Source of the DNA: Gymnorhina tibicen
Lineage: Eukaryota; Chordata; Aves; Passeriformes; Artamidae
Direction: 5' to 3'
Assembly: GCA_013399875.1 (NCBI GenBank)
Contig: VXAZ01005564.1
Location: 393,603-457,602, forward strand
DNA length: 64,000 bases
Under the pieces are notes generated by a model. The model searched no databases. It was not told the origin of the DNA and worked only from the letters and a program-made list of their open reading frames with translations. The translations under genes and the position numbers were made by a program. Below are positions 63,220-64,000 of the stretch, in pieces. How positions within the stretch are numbered: the stretch's first letter is position 1; each line of letters starts with the position of its first letter.

Positions 63220-64000
63220 GTTTTGTGAGCTTCAGTTTCATTTACACCACTGTGGCAGCCTGAACTCCTGGTGATCCACAGGCTGGTGCCAAGGGCTGTT
63301 TGACCCTACCTGGAGATAGGAGCCTTATTTTTAATCACTGAGAGGCTGCTGGAACAACGTCACAGGAGGGCCAAGCAGTACCAAGCTCTGCTGTGTACCA
63401 GGCTGTGGCGTTTACCTGGAGGAGAAGAACCTTGCAGTGTGAGCAGGGTTTGCACTGAGTGGTTGTTGGGGGGGTGTTGCACTAACTTTCCTCCTCCTAT
63501 TTTTGTTTGGCTTTCTCTATTAAAGAGACATGGAATGTATTTGCCAGTTGGCTAGAAATCATTTTGATGGCTTCTGCTTCAGTCAGTAGGCTAAATAATC
63601 CATCGACCTGCATGGGATAAAGAAGGTGCAAAAGGTTCTTTAAAACAAAAATCCTGTTTAGGTATTTGTGGCAGCCAGTGGAGTGGAGATGGATGAAGCA
63701 AATGGTGAGAGGACTCCCAGCAAGGGGATGCAAACAGCCCTGCAAGCCTCAGGTCCCAACATGAGGCACATTTTCATTCTCCAGCGAAGCCTTTCCCAGT
63801 GCCTTTCTAGGTGAAAAAGGATTGATCAAACATTTCGTGTTATCTGCAGCAGAATCTCACAGATGTTTCCTGGCAGAAACCTTAAGCAGAACACCAAATG
63901 TTTCAACATCACATACAAAGCTGGTCCAGAGCCAGCCCTTTACGGTGGTGCTTTGTGTTTGCCTATAGTGCTGCATGTGCCTGTCAAATCCGCTTCCTGT
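63220..64000. other. Non-coding stretch to window end
   Basis: Mixed composition with a G-run near 63466. One short minus-strand frame of 82 codons (63497-63745) matches no family. Nothing else is recognised, and features beyond the right edge cannot be judged. Confidence 0.5.

Overview
This looks like vertebrate nuclear DNA, most probably from a bird and possibly a songbird. The signs are low interspersed-repeat density, an ancient amniote MIR/CORE-SINE, an old avian-type solo LTR candidate, three sharp CpG islands in otherwise AT-rich non-coding sequence, and no prokaryotic gene organisation. The bird assignment is an inference; no species-diagnostic gene is present. There are two assembly gaps (26388-27158, 771 N; 48479-48979, 501 N), one single N at 116, and a 21-base poly-A at the left edge that may border another gap.

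I recognise no protein-coding gene. Open frames are short, begin at arbitrary ATGs, often overlap on both strands, and match no family I know. The longest ones cross N runs and are artefacts. The window is best read as intergenic or intronic sequence with regulatory and repeat features.

Layout: 22-475 is a CpG island containing a perfect 24-bp inverted repeat. 476-6929 is ordinary AT-rich sequence with one GC-rich patch. 6930-7215 is a MIR-type SINE. 7640-8150 is GC-rich. 8151-25300 is long non-coding sequence, mostly AT-rich, with a motif-dense stretch near 15.2-15.5 kb. 25370-26290 is GC-rich and leads into an A-rich gap. 27750-27925 is a degenerate TCTAGA-rich repeat. 31601-32581 is bounded by a 46-bp inverted pair (42/46 identical). 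33699-33990 is a candidate solo LTR, followed by an imperfect hairpin and a tandem duplication containing TTAGGG-like units and a G-quadruplex motif (34012-34359). 34360-47815 is unremarkable. 47880-49215 is a gap-interrupted CpG island with a perfect-consensus minus-strand splice donor on its flank. 49450-49880 holds a decayed relic of a LINE with R2/R4-type C-terminal architecture, on the minus strand. 53250-53745 is a third CpG island headed by a perfect 20-bp palindrome. 53746-64000 is unremarkable apart from small repeats.

There is no operon or pathway to describe. The most informative items are the LINE relic, the telomere-like duplication, the island with the candidate first exon, and the two unexplained inverted repeats.
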